Shown here in pieces: positions 33,524 through 45,094 of a stretch of 64,000 nt of DNA. Source of the DNA: Acheta domesticus (taxonomy: Eukaryota; Arthropoda; Insecta; Orthoptera; Gryllidae); contig JAHLJT010009436.1 in NCBI GenBank assembly GCA_031308135.1, forward strand, positions 216,395,286 to 216,459,285. Reading direction: 5' to 3'. Each line of letters begins with the position of its first letter. The stretch's first letter is position 1. Both the position numbers and the translations under genes were made by a program. The notes beneath the pieces are model-generated. The model searched no databases. It saw nothing but the letters and a program-made list of their open reading frames with translations, and was not told the origin of the DNA.

Positions 33524-34070
33524 GCCTCGCTCCGCTTCACCCAGCCTCACCTGGCCCGCACTGCGCTCCCCGCCCTGCGAGGTTTGATATTGATATTATT
33601 GAAAGACATTTATTTTAAAATCACAGACAGTTAATCCAATTTTATTTGTACTGATTACGTAACAGAATGGTTACATAATATGAAATAATTGTCCATGTGA
33701 ACCTATATAAGTCGTAATACAAAATGAACATCATATTTTTGAAAATTTTTACAGGTAACTTTAATAGTTTTAAAATATTTTATTTTGAACAACATCCTCT
33801 TTAAAATATTTTAAGTGACAGGTCTTGTTACATGTATTTTAATATCAAGTTATGTGACTAAAATATTTGATTGCCCCCAGACAGTTGCATTATGCAAAAC
33901 GAAAGAAACTGTCGGCCGAAATCACCACTATATAGACACTCGCCATGTTTCACAAACCTTCGAAAATGATTCACGCTCGCACACTCCATCGCATCAGCTC
34001 GTTATCTACCTAGCCACACAATGTATGCGCCCCGACGTTTTTTTGATTTATTATTTATACATCAACTTTC
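33524..34070. other. C-rich then AT-rich flank, nothing recognised
   Basis: cctcgctccgc/cacctggccc words to 33590 resemble the C-rich DNA just left of the hAT insertion, consistent with one interrupted C-rich tract. AT-rich sequence follows. Confidence 0.45.
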
Positions 34071-34400
34071 ACACATCCAGGACCTCAGGCGCGTCGCGTG
34101 CAACCAACGCATTAATTAAACGCGCGCATCTCAAAAACGAGTTCTCGCCGCCCGTGGCGGCTCCGCGGTGCCCCGAAGTTTCGCTCGCTGTTTGTCGTCT
34201 CGTCAAGCCGGCCCAATTATCATCGCGCGTGACCCTGCCACCGCGCCGCGGTGCGGGGCGCCGCCTTCGCTGGGCGCTACACCGCGTTCTCGGTGCGACC
34301 ACCTTAACATCATTCGTCATATCTCGCATTCGTGATGTCTCAAACGGTTCAATTGCGAAGACCACGACGAGACCGTATTCTTGAACACCCTTCGCGATAG
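34071..34400. other. CpG island with homeodomain-type core
   Basis: CpG-rich, with gcattaattaaacgcgcgca at 34109-34128. The reverse complement of this core closely resembles the AT core in the 8.9-9.5 kb island. A 189-codon plus frame crossing the island has no recognised domain. Confidence 0.6.
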
Positions 34401-35051
34401 CATTCGCACATCACGAGCGGTAATGTTTGGCAACGTAACACTCGGTACTCGATTGTTTCAAACAGCTGAGGTTTACGCGAGTTGTATGGAAAGGCATTGT
34501 GTTCGGTCAAGTTCAGTGCAATTCTGTAGTATTACATTTTCGTTCGAGTTAGTTATTTAGTTATTTTTCATTGTTCACAGGTTTCTAATTTCTTTTTAGT
34601 TCATGTTATAGTTCGTTTTTAGTAGAGTGAAGCCATAGGCTTCCTTGGTAATTAATATCTAGTTTTGTGTACTGTATACTTTGTTGTAAGTACCGATTCG
34701 AACCAAGAAATAAACGCCACGCTCCCTACAAACCCAAGTGTAATGGCTCTAAGAGTTTTGATGCGACTATTTCATCAATTTCTGAAAAATACATAATTCT
34801 TATGCTGTTATGTTCATTAGCGAAATTTACATTATATATGTATTATTAATAAAGATATATTATAAATGTTATTTCATATAAAAATCGCAATTGATATAAT
34901 ATTTAGTAACACCTAAGAGCATACAAGTTATTAGATAAAAATATGATAAGTGGTTACTACAATTTACTACGCACATTCCCTCGGAATGTGAAGATAATGA
35001 GGTTATGTTAATGCTGTTTACAATTCGTGATGAATCTCACTGCTCCAAACC
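34401..35051. other. AT-rich sequence, nothing recognised
   Basis: No tandem arrays or transposon ends were seen before the inverted-repeat element starts. Confidence 0.45.
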
Positions 35052-36175
35052 CAATGATGTATATAAATACCACTAGATGGCTGACTCCGCGCTTTCCCAA
35101 TAGGTGGAGGTGAGGCCGTACAGGGAGCCATGTTGCACGGCAAAAGCTTCGAACGTCAATTGCAGCCCGGTAGATTTTTACGAGTGTAACACGTATACAT
35201 TGTATTTATTAACATGGTTCTGTTCCATCATAAGAAAGTAAAGCTGTAGGCAACAACATATTGTCGAAATATATTTTATAATTTACATAAAACTACGCAC
35301 AGCATTGACAAGGTGTTACCGGAGACTTGCAAAAATGAGGACTTGCTTTTTATGATGACTTACAGGTACAAACTTCTTATACTACTTCAGAAGAGATCAG
35401 TTTATATGATAATACTGCACGTGACAGTAAATTATTATTACTACGGCAGCTTTATTATAAAGGATTCTGTTTCAAAATTCCGTTTTCAAATATAAGAAAA
35501 AGACGTACTTATTGTTCATGTGATAAGAAAAACTGCGTTTCACTCCAAATATCCCTTTTTTCTCTCTAAACGGATGGTTGTAAGTAATTGCTAGATTTGG
35601 GAGGTGACAGAGAGATTTAAAATGAAAACACGTAGAAAAATATAGTACATACGTACTTTTTATGGGCAGACATTTTTATTTGCATATGAATACAAAACTT
35701 TTTGCAGGAACAAACATTCAAATGATAGCTTTCACCATTGAAAGAAAATATTCAAATAATAAAAAATGTTTCTTTTAATTTTACGTAACAGGAAATAGAA
35801 CAAAACATACATTTAGAGAATAAATGAATAGATTAAAATACATGTTCAAAACATGAACACTTAAGACTAAGATTCCACTACACGCTATTGTTGTGAAACC
35901 CACCTTATAGTGGTAAAACATGGATAAAACAAAGGCTAAAAATAATTGATTTCCTGGGCCAATTTTGAAAATAACAATTACATTACGTAAAGATCAAAAT
36001 GAAAACATTTAAAAAATCAAAACAAAAAATGTTTCACTAATCACTCAAGAGAAAACTCACTAGAACACCGCTTTCGGCAATACGAACAAGGTTTTTGCCG
36101 TGCAAAATGGCGCCTTGGGTGGCCTCACCGTCAAGGCGACAGTCATCCATCTAGGAGTATATGTATACATCATTG
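35052..36175. mobile_element. 1.1-kb element with ~110-bp terminal inverted repeats
   Basis: The first roughly 110 bp (caatgatgtata..., ctagatggctgac, gaggtgaggccg, gttgcacggcaaaa) reappear inverted and diverged at the right end (catcattg at 36168-36175). Exactly matching direct repeats tccaaacc (35044-35051 and 36176-36183) flank it; the next base also matches if the left border is shifted by one, so the duplication is 8 or 9 bp. The interior is AT-rich with no transposase. An 8-bp duplication with a CA-starting end would fit P-type elements; 9 bp with long TIRs would fit Mutator-like elements. I cannot decide. Confidence 0.75.
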
Positions 36176-36183
36176 TCCAAACC

Positions 36184-37700
36184 CCACTCGTGATAATGCG
36201 AACGGAAATGACGACCACTCGAGACGGGTCGAGCAGTTAAGAATACGGAAAATCGCGTTTCATTCGTGATGACGTCAATCACGAACGTTCGAGATGATCA
36301 CAAGCAGTTAAGAATAGAACAGTAGCGGCAAAATGCACGTGACTCCGGTCACAGATTCGGTTCATGTGTGTAGCATTCCATGCAAGGTACACACACACGT
36401 AACAATAACAAAGGCTTGATTGTGAACCTCGTTACAATGTTTCCTTATATACACTTGTACCAAAACCTTGCTAGTTGTCAGATTACCGGGAGAGAAAAAC
36501 CAAGTCCAATTTCGTAAAAGCCGTTAACCAATGTCCATAAACACAGCGCGCTCACTAGATACCAACGGGGCACAATCTTGCAGTCAATAAACTTCGTCAG
36601 ACGCTCACTCACTGTCGATCCGTTCAGACTTTTCAGTTCTTTGGGACTGCCCTCCTGATGTTTGCTGCCCCGTTAAATTTATTTTATTTTTTAAATCCTT
36701 TTTTTTATTCCCTTTTAATTTATTTTTTTTAAAATATATTTATTAATATTTCATTATTACTATTTTTATTTCATTAGGTGCCAATGCTGTTAGTCGAGAC
36801 TCGCTCCACTGCCTCGATGATGCTGGTCCAAGTCCTGGGCTTGCTGCATCTCTAGGTGCTTCCCAAGAGCGCGCGCTGCGAATTGAAATATTCGCCGTAC
36901 ACAAGAATGTGCCGTGTTCAGCGCATTGAGAGGCTGCTACTACTGTGCATCATCAGTGTGATTATGAAGGGGAATAACCTCAAAGGAAAGAGCCACTGCC
37001 GAGAGAGATCATTCTTGTTTTATACAAACATTCGTTTCTTTGCCATCTTTCTATGACACTGTTCCCTGAAGGTGTGTCAACTGTTCTTTATCTATCTGCA
37101 TGCCACGTAAAGCGCTTCTACGGGAAGATTCTATTTTGTATGCATCTCGTCGATTTGATTAAAATTCGTCGTTCAAAAGAAAAGCAAGATTCTTTACAGT
37201 TTAAAGCACTTTGTTTTGTTTTGTACTTTGTACTCCTTTCTGTCTCATTTCTACTTTATTATCTAGACTGTGGAAGCACTTTCTTTCGCATACATATCTT
37301 CTCGTCATCGATCAGATTACCATCGAGTATGCACCTCATCGATCAGATTACCACAACTTTCAGAAATTAGAGCAAACTCGACGGCGACGGCAGTTTAATA
37401 CATTTGATTGTGTCTTTTTCAGCTCGTATCTACAAGAGAACCAAAGATTTAAGAATTCGGATGTCACAGTGATTAGAAGGCCTTTTCATCTTACCTGTTG
37501 CAAGTTTTTTTTCACAAATTTGGCAAGTACGCGAATGACTCATAAGTGAAGCGCAGATGAACATTCCTATTGACAGATTTTGTTTAAAACGTTGCTTTAT
37601 GAACTTCTAGAAATTATACATTAGACGTGGTACGCCACGAAAGCAAAAAATACTGCGCGAGACGTCATTGAATAGAAATTTTGAAACTAAGAGTACGAAA
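36184..37700. other. AT-rich sequence with a short tandem duplication
   Basis: A 17-bp word (catcgatcagattacca) occurs at 37306-37322 and 37337-37353. T-rich frames of about 105-112 codons are Phe/Ser/Leu-rich and unrecognised. No gene seen. Confidence 0.45.
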
Positions 37701-37702
37701 TG

Positions 37703-37750
37703 TATTATTATTATTATTATAATTATTAATAGTAATATTATTATTATTAA
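37703..37750. repeat. (ATT)n-rich microsatellite
   Basis: Imperfect ATT/AAT repeats. Confidence 0.85.
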
Positions 37751-38714
37751 TGATTAATTTTTATTTTCTTTGCTCCATTTACTATTAAGTTCTATAGGGA
37801 TCCTATCATTGTCATTAAAATGCGTTTTAAATGCAACTGCTTCAATTTGCGCTTAATAAAGAGATAGAATCTAAAAATTACAGACAATTTTAACCCAAAG
37901 TGTATCTCTCTGAATCTGCGATTTTACGCAGCGTAACGCGTGGCCTTTTGCACTGGGCATACCTACGTTGGCACGTTGTGAACGTGGCGATTGCCAGCAC
38001 AATATTTGTGGCTTTCATGACCAGAAACCGCTGTCATTGATTTCCGGTAGCTCCCAAATTGTGGTAGTAATGTCGAATCAACATCGTAACGCGGATGTCT
38101 ACACCCGGAACTGAACCAGAGAGCGCCCGCAGCGAAGGTCACGTGAATGGCCGGCAACGAGCAGGTGCGATATGCGAAACATATTTCAGTACGTTGCAAA
38201 TGTGTTTCTATCGGCAAAGAAAATATTGTTTTACTAAATGAACAAGTTGTTGACTGCGGAAAATTAATAAAAATGAAAACAAAATCTCTGGAAATATACA
38301 TTACACATTTACATTGCCGCGTAAATGAACGCACCTCGACAACAAAGCCCCCAATGTAATTAAATTACCAAGACAATAAAATATTGAACCAAAGTTTAAA
38401 ATTACAGGGATATTTACTTACGTAATTTCCATATTGATACAAGATGATATAAACACATTCAGTAATATTCAAGCTAGAGGGGAAAAAAAAGAATTTACTT
38501 CGATTTGTACCGTAAGTGGAAAGTGATGCGCTGCTTCAATTAGCTCACCGGCATATTTGATTTACGTAGTTTCTAGTAGTTCCTTGTCTGCATTATCGCT
38601 GTGTTCTGTTCATTTTCTTGCTCTTACTCGAATATTTTCTGCACAAAGGCTAGCAGAGATTGAGTCACAGAACAAAACTTTAAATTTCATGAGTTATTGT
38701 ACCCTTTAATTATA
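37751..38714. other. AT-rich sequence, nothing recognised
   Basis: A 123-codon minus frame (37963-38334) is unremarkable and unrecognised. Confidence 0.45.
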
Positions 38715-38855
38715 GACATTCAAAGATGGACATAATATGATTATTACTTTATGCACTTGTATTTATAATAAGTATTATAAGATTCAAAAAGTATAATAGT
38801 ATTATAAATGCAAGTGCATGATGTAATAAACATATTATGCCCATCTTCATGTGAC
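38715..38855. mobile_element. 141-bp palindromic MITE, TA-flanked
   Basis: Two arms of about 60 bp are inverted copies (left arm: agatggacataatatg, tgcacttgtatttataat; right arm reversed: agatgggcataatatg, tgcacttgcatttataat), with almost no loop. TA dinucleotides flank both ends (38713-38714, 38856-38857), as for Tc1/mariner-derived hairpin MITEs. Confidence 0.75.
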
Positions 38856-39147
38856 TATTAAATTTAGACGGATGGTCACAAGAAAAACATTTAAAACTTT
38901 AAGTTCACTTAATAGGCAATTCATGGCTGTAAATAATAAAGGAACGGCTGTTTCTAATATTTGGCAGCGAAATTAAAGCAATTTCCTTTCTTAATTTGTT
39001 TCAAATATCTAAAACCTAAAAAATATTAATTATACAATAAGTTAAAATAGTTTAAATAATAATAGTTTATACGCAATTACTGAAATATCGTTTAAATGGA
39101 AGGTATCTTGCAAATACGTACTTACCCAAATTTGTGTAAAGAGTATA
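38856..39147. other. AT-rich sequence, nothing recognised
   Basis: Short spacer with no structure seen. Confidence 0.45.
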
Positions 39148-39155
39148 ATTATATA

Positions 39156-39203
<48 letters not shown>
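39148..39203. repeat. (TA)n microsatellite
   Basis: Almost uninterrupted AT dinucleotide repeat, which produces an Ile/Tyr-repeat frame on the minus strand. Confidence 0.95.
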
Positions 39204-39204
<1 letters not shown>

Positions 39205-39239
39205 GTAGCATATACATATAATGGCCAACAGCACTAAGA

Positions 39240-39800
39240 ATTCCAAGCACAACTGCATCTGTCAACACCCTGGCGTAAACAACTGCTGTTTGTGTACCAA
39301 CGTATGTTCTGGAATTGCACGCCAAGCAACGGTTCCCTCTCCCGCCCACCGCAACCGCTGCCCTTGTCTCCGCCTCCGCCAACGGCACCGCAACGCCCTC
39401 GTAAATAACAGCGACAGTTCGTTCGTCCGGCGAACAGTCCCCCCACCCCCCGCGTGTTTAGTCTTTGTGCGCGCCAGATGCAGGCGCTGCCAGCCGGGGA
39501 AGGCGACGTTAGCGCGTTAACCGATCGGCTAATAACGGGGGGCCGTTAAGAGCGGGGGCGGTGCACAGGAGGTGGGGAAGAGGGAAGAAGGGGGGGGCGG
39601 TGTCCGGCGGGGTGACTCACGCGCACAGCGCCCCCGCGCGGGCGCTTGCGAGAGACAGACCACCCTCGCGCGGAGGGCACGTGGAATGGCTCCGCCCTCG
39701 GGGGGTGACGGGGATGAAAGAGGGGAGGGGGGCGATGGGAGGGATGAGGAAGGGACGGTGACGGTTTGATTTGATTGGTTGGGGATTCCACGCGCGTCAA
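39240..39800. other. CpG island
   Basis: CpG-rich, especially 39340-39720, with agcgcgttaaccgatcggc at 39510-39528 and gcggtgtccggcggggtgac later. Frames on both strands are Arg/Pro/Ala-rich and compositional. Confidence 0.6.
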
Positions 39801-39837
39801 CTGCTAAGGTCATTAGTTCCGTACGTGTAGAACACGT

Positions 39838-40325
39838 TTTTTTCCTCCCGAGAGGTGGCCATGATCTTCCCTCGCTGGATGGTGAGATCCGGCTCCGACC
39901 TACCGTCAGCTACGGGGGTTATCCTCAACCAGGTATCTCCCACTAGCGGGGCACTGACCCAGCCGGATCGAGCTCTCCGCTCCCGATCGCTGTCGGCTTG
40001 TGTAGTAGTGCATGCATGTAAGTGGAAATGTGTGCAAGGGAGGAGAGAGGATAGGACAAAGAAGAGGACGGAAAGATCGCGCGTAGCCCGTTTGTTAGGA
40101 TACTGCTCCGGCATTTGCCTGGTGTTGATCGGAGAAATCACAGAAAACTGTCGATTCGAGCAGCCGACCGCTAGAATCACGACTCCAGATAGCGACTCAA
40201 TTCGATCTAGCTATCGACCTAGCTAGTGTCGAAAATCCTGCCACCGACTGGACTCGAAACCTAGGATCTTCCGGCCAGAGGCGCTGCAGTGTCATCAGTT
40301 GATGCAGTGAGTCACCTCTCCCGGT
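39838..40325 (-). mobile_element. tRNA-headed SINE-like element with A-tail
   Basis: Read on the minus strand, the 5' part (about 40325-40230) has an RNA polymerase III-like layout ending in the B-box-like tttcgagtccagtc. A long body of mixed sequence follows, and it ends in an A run (plus-strand T run at 39839-39845). At about 490 bp it is long for a SINE and might instead be a fusion of a SINE head with a LINE tail. No target duplication was found. The 127- and 123-codon frames crossing it are spurious. Confidence 0.45.
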
Positions 40326-41390
40326 GACGGTCGCTTTTTGGTCTCTTTTTGGCGAGAGAGTTGGATATCATTCGAGTGGTGTCGGAGCGGCGAAGTAAGG
40401 GACAATAGCTTCAGTAACACATTGCGCAGCGCACTTCAGTGACACATTTGCTGACGCGTCCGGACGATTTGTAGTGCAGTGGGGCTGTGGGAGGTGAGAA
40501 ATGACAAAGAACCTGAACGGCGAAAACAGAGAACCGCATGGCAACTTCGGAAGCACCTTAGGCGACGGGAATCACTGGAAAATTGGCAAACACTTCAGCG
40601 GAAAAGGATCATTGGTGGCTATATAAGTGCTTAGGAACGGTATGAGTGGAAATGGAGATGTCTACATAGGGTAAGGGAGAATAATAGGCGCTTGGAGGCG
40701 AGGGAAGGGACTTGGGTTACACGTTATATCCGGCGCATAACGTGGTTCCCCTCCTGATATGTCATGTAATTGAAAGATTTGTAGGAAATCCGATCAGCCT
40801 TGTCCCGGAATAATGGAACGAAGATTATAGTTTCCTACAATTAAAAGTTACGTGAAACGGGAAAAGCAATTCATTTTCGAAAGATTTTCAGTATTAACAT
40901 TGAATATTGAAAATAAGAAAATTGGGTAGTTTATAATTAGTTTTCTAGTAGTAATCTAGTTTGTAATTTTAATTAATTTTATTTGACGTCTCAGAAAATC
41001 TAAAACGAAGCTCAATCTGAAGTTTTCTCAATATTCAAGGTTGATCATTTCACACTTCTCAATTTTTTTCTCAAACTTTATTGATTTTTCTTTTAAACAA
41101 CTTTCGAGGGTATGATTTAACTGACAAATGTTGCTGAGCAATTACATTCCAAAGACAACGTACGAAAATTCCTGCTAAAAAGAAATAAAATAGTAAAAAC
41201 GATTTTCTGGCAAAAATTGACATTAAGAGAGACAATTTCCGACATGACTATACCTAAAATACTTGCACCGGTAAACAAGAAGTTGCTCCAACAGAACTCA
41301 AGCTTTCCCGTCGACGCCCCCCAATCACGACTGAGTCAACACAGAGGGCAGTGGCGAGTTAATGACATCGGTCGGGCGCTTCTACAGTTC
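40326..41390. other. Mixed to AT-rich sequence, nothing recognised
   Basis: A tatataag word at 40619-40626 is TATA-like but has no supporting context. Confidence 0.4.
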
Positions 41391-41660
41391 CGTGACGAGT
41401 GCCCGTTCCAGAAACTTCGAGGCAGTAGTTAATTCCTCCGGGGCGATTAGATCTCGACCGACCTGCCTCGGGGAACGTGGGATGAGAAAAGCGCGCAGCT
41501 CCAACTCAAACCAAGGAGCGAGCGAGACCCAAATCCGTCAGCGCCGCTCACGCAACGCGGCCATCTAGTTAGGTCCATTGATCGGAAAGCTGCGCTTCCG
41601 ACGTCGTCAGCTGAGGAACTGGGTTAGATCAGGCAGATAATCCCGCGTATTTATACCGTT
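41391..41660. other. Weak GC-rich patch
   Basis: Moderately CpG-rich without a recognisable gene. Confidence 0.35.
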
Positions 41661-42265
41661 TCTGAAAGCCAACGCAACGAAATGTCTTTGAGAAGAGCAA
41701 ACTCGTTAAACATACTTCCGATACGCTTCTTAAGATATACAAGTCTTTCAATTATTATAAAATAGAGCATTTTCAATAAGCCAAACAATTATCTGCCGAC
41801 GATAATTCATGTTGGTAACATACTTGGCTTAATGTTTTCAAAATCATTTTAGATTATTTTTTAATGTTTAAACCAATTAATGTTAACGGAAGATCTTTTC
41901 AAACTTACGTAGCGATTGTCAATGGTAATCGCATTATTAAAGCAATTTAACAACTAACAAGATGACTAACGAATGAGCGGAATACACATGCTATTCACAA
42001 ATTAAATTGAGTTTCTGCACAAATTAAATTGAGTTTGAGCTTCTCTTTATGTTGAAAATAAATTGTACTTCCAACACAGTACGGTCAATGTGTAATTGGT
42101 AATGGTCGAGAACAAAAAACATTTTCGATTAGGAAAGGAAGAACATCACTCCGCACTTTCAAATTTCCCCCCTTCTCCTTTTTCTAACTTCATCCGTCAG
42201 TCGCCCGAACTTGGTAGTATTCTTCCGCGCGGCGAGTTGGACTTTGTATTTCAAATATTCACCTG
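41661..42265. other. AT-rich sequence with 22-bp tandem duplication
   Basis: The word cacaaattaaattgagttt occurs at 41996-42014 and again at 42018-42036. Nothing else seen. Confidence 0.55.
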
Positions 42266-42720
42266 ACGTGAACGTTTCTTCCCTCTTTTTAACTGCCGGC
42301 CTCGGGCAAATCGAGTTTTGATTGTCGCTGCCATTAGACCGTGCAGAGCCATCGCTGGATTCCGACACCAGCAGCACTGCAGCGTTCACGCCGCCACCGC
42401 CGCCGCCGCGGCCGTCTCCTTCCAGTATCCTCTCGCTGCTCGTCATTTCCATCCACAGGTCTGCCTTCGCGCTAGCTCACCGCCACTTCACCCACGCCGC
42501 TTCCAGTCTTCTGCAGTCACGCCACCTGCTCTTTTCCACGTTCCCGATCGCCACCTTCTCTTGTGTGCCTTCTTCCAGACATAAGATATCATTACCGAGC
42601 CATGACCACCGTCATCGCCATGCAGATTCATGGCTATTCCTATCAATATCGTCCCCACCATCACTGTTGCCGCCACAGCCATCATCACCTTCGCCGTAAC
42701 TGACGGATTTCCGCCTCCTC
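42266..42720. other. CpG island grading into C-rich tract
   Basis: Contains a motif block at 42304-42338 shared with the island at 44.2 kb, a (gcc)n run at 42390-42408, then pyrimidine-rich sequence. Frames are Ser/Pro/His-rich. Confidence 0.55.
42304..42338 (+). promoter_or_regulatory. Shared TCF-like motif block, copy 1
   Basis: ggcaaatcgagttttgattg followed by tcgctgccattaga. The first 14 bases of aaatcgagttttgat recur exactly in copy 2 at 44241. The reverse strand reads ATCAAAAC, close to a TCF/LEF-type ATCAAAG core. A regulatory role is inference. Confidence 0.35.
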
Positions 42721-44155
42721 AACGGTTCGTATCTTCGGTTTTTAAACTCTGATCGCAGCAATATTATTTATCACCCCTTTCCCATTTTCTACACCTATTG
42801 TCCTCCCACGCAGTCACTATTGCCACTGCCACTGTTCCTTATGGGTCGAGAACAGATTATAATTTTTAGGGCCAATAACTACATTATAATGGAATCCTTG
42901 CGAATTCATATTGGAAGTGAAGCCAAGAATTCTGAAAAAAAATTCCCATCTAGTTTCCTACTGCAGTTATTTTCATGTATCTCCAATCCCTATGACATTA
43001 GGAAATATCGCTATATTTTCCAGCGATCAAATTATTTAGAAGATACAGAAAACTGCAGACAAGAACATGAAACCAAATATCGGTAATTCAAATTTATTGT
43101 TCATAGGTAAAGCTTTCTGGTATCCAACAAAAACGCAATGAGCTAACTTCCGGAATTGAATCTTCAGAGGAAAAAAGAACAAGTACAATACAATCTGGGA
43201 AAGGAAATGGTTAATTCCGGAGCTATCAGACATGAATATTTCGTTTCCGTATTACAAGAAATATTCAAAGAGATCTCCCTGAACACAGGTCTCGGCTAGT
43301 TTTCGCAATGTTGAACACAACAGAAAGGTCAGTCGTGGTGCGATCTGCCATAATGTGTGAACGTAGAGTTTGATCATCATGCACAGCAATCAAATACATA
43401 AAATCTTTAAAGTGACCCAGAAAGCAAAAGTCCGAGGTGCACAATATCGTAAACCAGACTAAACCAGACTCACACACTGAAAAATAAAATAAAACAAACA
43501 AATAAACTTGTCACTACTTCGGCATGAGAATGTAGGAAAACGCGGATGCATTGAGACATTCAGGTAAACATTCAAATTCATTTGCCACATGATTTTCCAC
43601 GTACCAAATCAAGTCTCACAATTTAATCACGCGATGAAAACGTGACTTAACAAGTTCAGAAAATTCACATAAAAATTTGGATGACTGAAATTTCTAGGCA
43701 CATTTAGTGATGAACATGCTGTTTAAATGAAGAAACCATTGCTGAAGTTTGGTCACTGAATTTGTTACACCTGTATTCCGAAAGTGAATCAATAAAAAAT
43801 ACTAACTGCTCAATAAGGGAATTCCTAATTCCAAATTACTTTTAGTTAGTTTTCTTTAAATATTGAAGAAATTGATACATTCAATTATAATGAAACTCGG
43901 TTTATACAAATATACTGATGTAGCTGTATTATTTAAAAGAAAATATAAAAATTCAAGTAAGAAGTTAAAGAAAACTTCTGAACGGTGCTGACCGTACGTA
44001 CATTTTCTGTACGCAATTCAAGCGGCCAGAGTAAAGGCACAGCAGTGACACATTGAACTGGTCCTTGGGCAGAAAAAAAAAGCCCTGCGCGTACCCACCA
44101 CCACAAAAGCTCCACGTCGTGAGAGAACTGCGCTGGAGCCAGTAACCACCAGTTT
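42721..44155. other. AT-rich sequence, nothing recognised
   Basis: About 1.4 kb with no arrays, inverted termini or recognisable exons. Confidence 0.45.
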
Positions 44156-44494
44156 ACTTTCATTCTCCACTCCCTTTCTCTTCCTCCTCACCTCCTCCTC
44201 CTCCTCCGAATGCTGAGAACGGCCCGTGAAGCGAGGGCGCAAATCGAGTTTTGATGGCCGCATCGATTAGGGAACTCGCGCGGTGCGGTGCAGCGCGGCG
44301 CGGCGCGGGAGTCGAACTGCGGACCGGACACGGCCGCGCGCGGCCCTTCATGCTCGTTTCGGGGCCGAAGCGCCTCGCAAGGGCTTTTGCGACGCGTCCC
44401 CCAGGCGCCGACCCACATTCGCGCGATTGCGGACTTTCGATCGACGGCCGCCTCGTCCCACGCGCTGAGCGATCGCTTATTTAGTCGGAGAACA
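44156..44494. other. CpG island
   Basis: CpG-dense from about 44225 to 44465, with repeated gcggcgcggcg words. Contains motif copy 2 at its left edge and lies directly upstream of a candidate small exon. Confidence 0.65.
44238..44271 (+). promoter_or_regulatory. Shared TCF-like motif block, copy 2
   Basis: gcgcaaatcgagttttgatg followed by gccgcatcgattag. It matches copy 1 (42304-42338) across aaatcgagttttgat, then has a similar gccg/attag spacing. Both copies lie at the edge of CpG islands. Confidence 0.35.
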
Positions 44495-44567
44495 ATGGCA
44501 ACCGAAAGCTTCGAGAGAATCGAAAGGAGAAGACAGCAATGCAGGCACGAAATATATAAGGGAGAAA
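44495..44567 (+). CDS. Speculative first coding exon
   Basis: An ATG in a favourable context (aacaATGgca) at 44495 lies just downstream of a CpG island. It opens 24 codons (MATESFERIERRRQQCRHEI...) that end at a textbook 5' splice site, gtaagt, at 44568. The peptide is charged and shows no domain. No downstream exon was found in the window. The CpG island, start context and strong donor together are suggestive only; a chance GTAAGT is entirely possible. Confidence 0.18.
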
Positions 44568-45022
44568 GTAAGTGAAATTTTGGATGCGTGTGGAAAGGTA
44601 CTCGACCAAGTGTAAAACCGAAAGGTTGAATTATTTGCTGCTACTATAGAAAAACACACACGCTGGCTATTCAACAGGAACATCCCTAAAGTTTGTAAGA
44701 AATCGTCTCGGAGTTTCTTACAATGCTGTAACACCTGAAAATTACAACACATTACATCGTATATACCTATCAGCGTGGTGAGGAATGTACACAATACCAT
44801 GTAAATGGCTTTAAAATTTAGAAGTTGTACATGCATTCTAAGTACATCACTGAGAGCCACCCTGGGGGAAAGATTGATCAGGCTTCATGTGTAATATGAA
44901 ACTGAAATACTAATTAACCACAAATGTATGCTTGTTTTAGAGTTGTCTTAGAAATGGAGCATATGAATGAAATCAAAATTTAATTTATCTCTTAGAATGT
45001 TGCATTTCACGTTTTAAATTTC
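44568..45022. other. AT-rich sequence, nothing recognised
   Basis: No repeats or credible frames. Confidence 0.45.
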
Positions 45023-45094
45023 AATAATAATAATAATAAGAAGAAGAAGAAGAAGAAGAAGAAAAAGAAGAAGAAGAAGAAGAAGAAAAGAAGA
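45023..45094. repeat. Compound (AAT)n(AAG)n microsatellite
   Basis: (AAT)n followed by (AAG)n with a few interruptions. Confidence 0.95.

Noticed and set aside
40619..40626. TATA-like tatataag as promoter
   Set aside because: Isolated AT word without island, start codon or supporting motifs.
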